Of a DNA stretch of 34,398 bases, positions 32,080-34,398 are shown in pieces. The notes under the pieces were generated by a model that worked only from the letters and a program-made list of their open reading frames with translations, ran no database searches and was not told the origin of the DNA. Made by a program: the position numbers and the translations under genes. Where the stretch lies: positions 1-34,398 of the forward strand of contig JBDUCV010000017.1 in the NCBI GenBank assembly GCA_040003255.1. Direction: 5' to 3'. The stretch is from JBDUCV01 sp040003255 (lineage in GTDB: Bacteria > Actinomycetota > Actinomycetes > Mycobacteriales > Jatrophihabitantaceae). Position 1 is the stretch's first letter, and each line of letters begins with the position of its first letter.

Positions 32080-33365
32080 CCGAGGCGTTCAGCGCGGTCG
32101 ACGTCATCCGCACCAAGCGCGACGGCGGGCGCATCCCCGACGCGCAGCTCGACTGGATCATCGACGCATACACCCGAGGCAAAGTCGCCGAGGAGCAGAT
32201 GGCGGCACTGGCGATGGCCATCCTGCTCAACGGGATGGCGCCAGACGAGCTGGCCGGGTGGACGGCGGCGATGATCGCCTCTGGACAGCGGCTGGACCTG
32301 TCGTCCGTTCAGCGGCCGACGACCGACAAACACTCCACTGGCGGCGTCGGCGACAAGATCACCCTGCCGTTGGCGCCATTGGTCGCTGCCTGTGGCGCGG
32401 CGGTCCCGCAGCTGTCTGGGCGCGGGCTCGGGCACACCGGCGGCACGCTGGACAAACTCGAATCGATCCCTGGCTGGCGGGCGTCGCTGTCCAACGCCGA
32501 GTTCCTGGCCCAGCTGCACGACGTCGGTGCGGTGATCTGCGCAGCCGGTGCCGAGCTGGCCCCAGCCGACCGCAAGCTATACGCATTGCGCGATGTGACC
32601 GGCACCGTCGAATCGATCCCGCTCATCGCCAGCTCGATCATGGCCAAGAAGATCGCCGAAGGATCGGCGTCGCTCGTGCTCGACGTCAAGGTCGGCACGG
32701 GTGCTTTCATGAAGACCGTCGTGGACGCCCGCGAGCTGGCTCGGACGATGGTCGCGCTGGGCGAGGCGCACGGCACGCGCACCGTCGCGCTGCTCACCGA
32801 CATGTCGACGCCGCTCGGGCGAACCGCCGGTAACGCCATCGAGGTGGCGGAGGCCGTCGAGGTGCTCGGCGGGGGCGGTCCGGCCGACGTGGTGGCGCTG
32901 ACCCTCGCGCTGGCCCGAGAGATGCTGGCCGGTGTGGGGCTCGACCGGGTCGATCCCGCCGACGCCCTGAGCGACGGCAGCGCGATGGACGTGTGGCGGT
33001 CGATGATCCGGGCGCAGGGCGGTGACCCCGATGCCCCGCTGCCGGTGGCCGCCGAGCGGCACGTCGTCACTGTCCCGGCAACCGGCACGCTGAGGCGGAT
33101 GGATGCCTATGCCGTCGGCGTCGCAGCGTGGCGTCTCGGGGCCGGGCGGGCCCGCAAAGAGGACCCGGTCTCGGCTGGGGCCGGCGTGGTGCTGCTGGCC
33201 AAGCCGGGCGACGTCGTCCGCGCGGGTGAGCCGCTGCTCGAGCTGCTTGCCGACGACCCATCCCGCTTCGAGCGCGCGATCGACGCGCTGGATGGGGCGA
33301 TCGAGGTCGGGGACAGCAATGAACGGCCCGAGCTGGTCATCGAACGGATCGCTGCCGACAGCTGA
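32076..33365 (+). CDS. deoA: Thymidine / pyrimidine-nucleoside phosphorylase
   Basis: A 429-residue cytosolic enzyme splitting thymidine or uridine with phosphate to base plus (deoxy)ribose 1-phosphate. The phosphate-binding KHSTGGVGDK is at 85-94, and the pyrimidine phosphorylase signature SGRGLGHTGGT begins at 114. A C-terminal phosphorylase domain includes AGAGVVLLAKPGD. The length is typical. Thymidine and broader pyrimidine phosphorylases cannot be separated from sequence alone here. ATG 32076 overlaps the cdd stop. The 63-base gap to add holds a possible -10 for add. Confidence 0.95.
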   Translation: MTEAFSAVDVIRTKRDGGRIPDAQLDWIIDAYTRGKVAEEQMAALAMAILLNGMAPDELAGWTAAMIASGQRLDLSSVQRPTTDKHSTGGVGDKITLPLAPLVAACGAAVPQLSGRGLGHTGGTLDKLESIPGWRASLSNAEFLAQLHDVGAVICAAGAELAPADRKLYALRDVTGTVESIPLIASSIMAKKIAEGSASLVLDVKVGTGAFMKTVVDARELARTMVALGEAHGTRTVALLTDMSTPLGRTAGNAIEVAEAVEVLGGGGPADVVALTLALAREMLAGVGLDRVDPADALSDGSAMDVWRSMIRAQGGDPDAPLPVAAERHVVTVPATGTLRRMDAYAVGVAAWRLGAGRARKEDPVSAGAGVVLLAKPGDVVRAGEPLLELLADDPSRFERAIDALDGAIEVGDSNERPELVIERIAADS

Positions 33366-33415
33366 CGCTGCGGATGCACCGTTGGACACCCAACCGAGGA
33401 CTGCGGCAAGTGGCA

Positions 33416-33421
33416 TAGCGT
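33416..33421 (+). promoter_or_regulatory. Possible -10 of a leaderless add promoter
   Basis: TAGCGT lies seven bases before the add ATG at 33429, and no Shine-Dalgarno is visible. No acceptable -35 is seen at 16-19 bp spacing, so this is tentative; add may also be read through from deoA. Confidence 0.35.
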
Positions 33422-33428
33422 GTCGGCC

Positions 33429-34398
33429 ATGCCCGGTGCACCGATGACAGCACTGACCACCGACTCCATCAGGCGCGCGCCGAAGGTCGTCCTGCACGAC
33501 CACCTCGACGGCGGACTGCGGCCACAGACCGTCGTCGAACTCGCTGCGTCGTCGGGCTATGACGACCTGCCGGCAACGGACGGCGACAAGCTCGCGCAGT
33601 GGTTTCGCGACTCGGCGGACTCCGGCTCGCTCGAGCGCTACCTCGAGACGTTCGCCCACACCGTCGGGGTCATGCAGACCGTTGAAGGCATCACCCGGGT
33701 GGCCCGCGAGGCAGCCGAGGACTTCGCCGACGACGGTGTCGTCTATGCCGAGGTGCGCTGGGCACCCGAGCAGCACGTCGCCGGCGGCTTGTCGCTCGAG
33801 CGGGTCGTCGACGCTGCGCTCGAGGGATTCCGCCAGGGGGAGGCGAATGCGGCACAGCGCGGCAACCGGATCAGAGTCGGTGCGATCGCCACGGCGATGC
33901 GACACGCAGCGCGCTCGCGCGAGATCGCTGAGGTCGCGGTCGCCTACCGAGACCGGGGCGTGGTGGGCTTCGACATCGCTGGTGCCGAGGCCGGCTTCCC
34001 GCCGACGCGCCACCTGGACGCGTTCGAATATCTGCGCCGGGAGAACTTCCACTTCACGATCCACGCCGGCGAGGCGTTCGGGCTGCCGTCGATCTGGGAG
34101 GCGATCCAGTGGTGTGGCACCGACCGGCTCGGACACGGCGTGCGAATCGTCGACGATATTGCTGACGTGTCCGATGGCAGCGGCGCCGATCCCAGCCGTC
34201 CGGTCGTCCTGGGGCGACTGGCGCAGTACGTCCGTGACAAGCGGATCCCGCTGGAGATGTGCCCGTCGTCCAACGTGCAGACCGGTGCCGCGCCATCCAT
34301 CCTCGAGCACCCGATCGGCCTGCTGCGCCGCCTGCACTTCCGAGTCACCGTCAACACCGACAACCGGCTGATGAGTGGCACCTCGATGACGCGCGAGA
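33429..34398 (+). CDS. add: Adenosine deaminase (3' end outside window)
   Basis: The first 323 residues of a cytosolic zinc enzyme converting adenosine and deoxyadenosine to inosine and deoxyinosine. The metal-binding HDHLDGG gives H23 and H25. IHAGEAFG gives H212 and E215, DRLGHGVRI gives H236, and NTDNRLMSGTSMTRE gives D311. The NTDNRLMS wording, where the E. coli and mammalian enzymes have NTDDP, is what I recall for actinobacterial ADAs. The gene is open to the end of the window with perhaps 30-50 residues missing. ATG 33429 is taken as the start; ATG 33444 (residue 6) is a close alternative. A gene order of cdd-deoA-add is shared with M. tuberculosis Rv3315c-Rv3313c. Confidence 0.95.
   Translation, partial: MPGAPMTALTTDSIRRAPKVVLHDHLDGGLRPQTVVELAASSGYDDLPATDGDKLAQWFRDSADSGSLERYLETFAHTVGVMQTVEGITRVAREAAEDFADDGVVYAEVRWAPEQHVAGGLSLERVVDAALEGFRQGEANAAQRGNRIRVGAIATAMRHAARSREIAEVAVAYRDRGVVGFDIAGAEAGFPPTRHLDAFEYLRRENFHFTIHAGEAFGLPSIWEAIQWCGTDRLGHGVRIVDDIADVSDGSGADPSRPVVLGRLAQYVRDKRIPLEMCPSSNVQTGAAPSILEHPIGLLRRLHFRVTVNTDNRLMSGTSMTRE

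Noticed and set aside
32577..34337. A 586-codon open frame on the minus strand opposite deoA and add
   Set aside because: It is antisense to two genes with all catalytic motifs intact. The translation is His/Arg/Asp/Gly-rich low-complexity sequence with no recognisable domain, a usual by-product of high-GC codon bias.
1..34398. tRNA or rRNA genes, insertion sequences, phage genes, CRISPR arrays or toxin-antitoxin pairs
   Set aside because: I saw no cloverleaf with CCA-adjacent conserved TTCGA loops, no transposase or integrase motifs and no repeat-spacer pattern. The only accessory-looking patch is the DUF222 remnant.

Overview
The window is a GC-rich, densely packed bacterial chromosome segment. 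Its gene content and order point to an actinobacterium (Actinomycetota): the DUF6350-purN-purH block, folD-DUF3017-mdh, eukaryotic-type NADP isocitrate dehydrogenase, trpS next to a YihY/BrkB membrane protein, an sdhCDAB operon of the mycobacterial Sdh2 type, and cdd-deoA-add. Many starts are GTG or TTG, many genes overlap by four bases (GTGA/ATGA/TTGA), and several genes look leaderless. I cannot name the genus. The order resembles, from memory, the M. tuberculosis Rv3356c (folD) to Rv3313c (add) stretch and the equivalent Streptomyces core, so most of this is vertically inherited housekeeping DNA.

Layout. (1) 1-157: tail of a protein ending in PGQSQ repeats, then a terminator. (2) 224-4771: DUF6350 membrane protein, purN, purH, folD and DUF3017, covering late purine synthesis and its one-carbon supply. 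(3) 4829-6603: malate dehydrogenase coupled to a metallophosphoesterase. (4) 6604-8032: a small accessory patch with a large hairpin, a frameshifted DUF222/13E12 remnant behind a near-ideal SOS (LexA) promoter, and a SAM methyltransferase. (5) 8203-11913: icd, converging with zero spacing on a large membrane protein carrying a GHSQG hydrolase motif. (6) 12034-16086: CNNM/CBS transporter-like protein (possibly preceded by a tiny leaderless leader peptide), trpS, a 2H phosphoesterase and a YihY protein. (7) 16102-22752: a divergent glycerol regulon, with IclR regulator-glpK1 on the minus strand and glpF-glpK2-glpD on the plus strand, around a control region with three related palindromes. (8) 22778-26176: sdhCDAB on the minus strand. 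(9) 26448-34398: nucleoside importer (BMP lipoprotein, double ATPase, fused double permease) followed by cdd, deoA and add, the last cut by the window edge.

The genes form a coherent central-metabolism block. Glycerol enters through GlpF, is phosphorylated by either of two different glycerol kinases and oxidised by GlpD. Succinate dehydrogenase, Mdh and Icd supply TCA steps. The last operon imports nucleosides and deaminates or phosphorolyses them.

I found no convincing novel defence, mobile or CRISPR system. The best leads are regulatory: the SOS-controlled leaderless promoter on a decayed 13E12 gene, the palindrome-rich glycerol control region with two kinase subtypes, the possible 8-residue leader peptide overlapping the CBS gene start, and the permease gene fusion.
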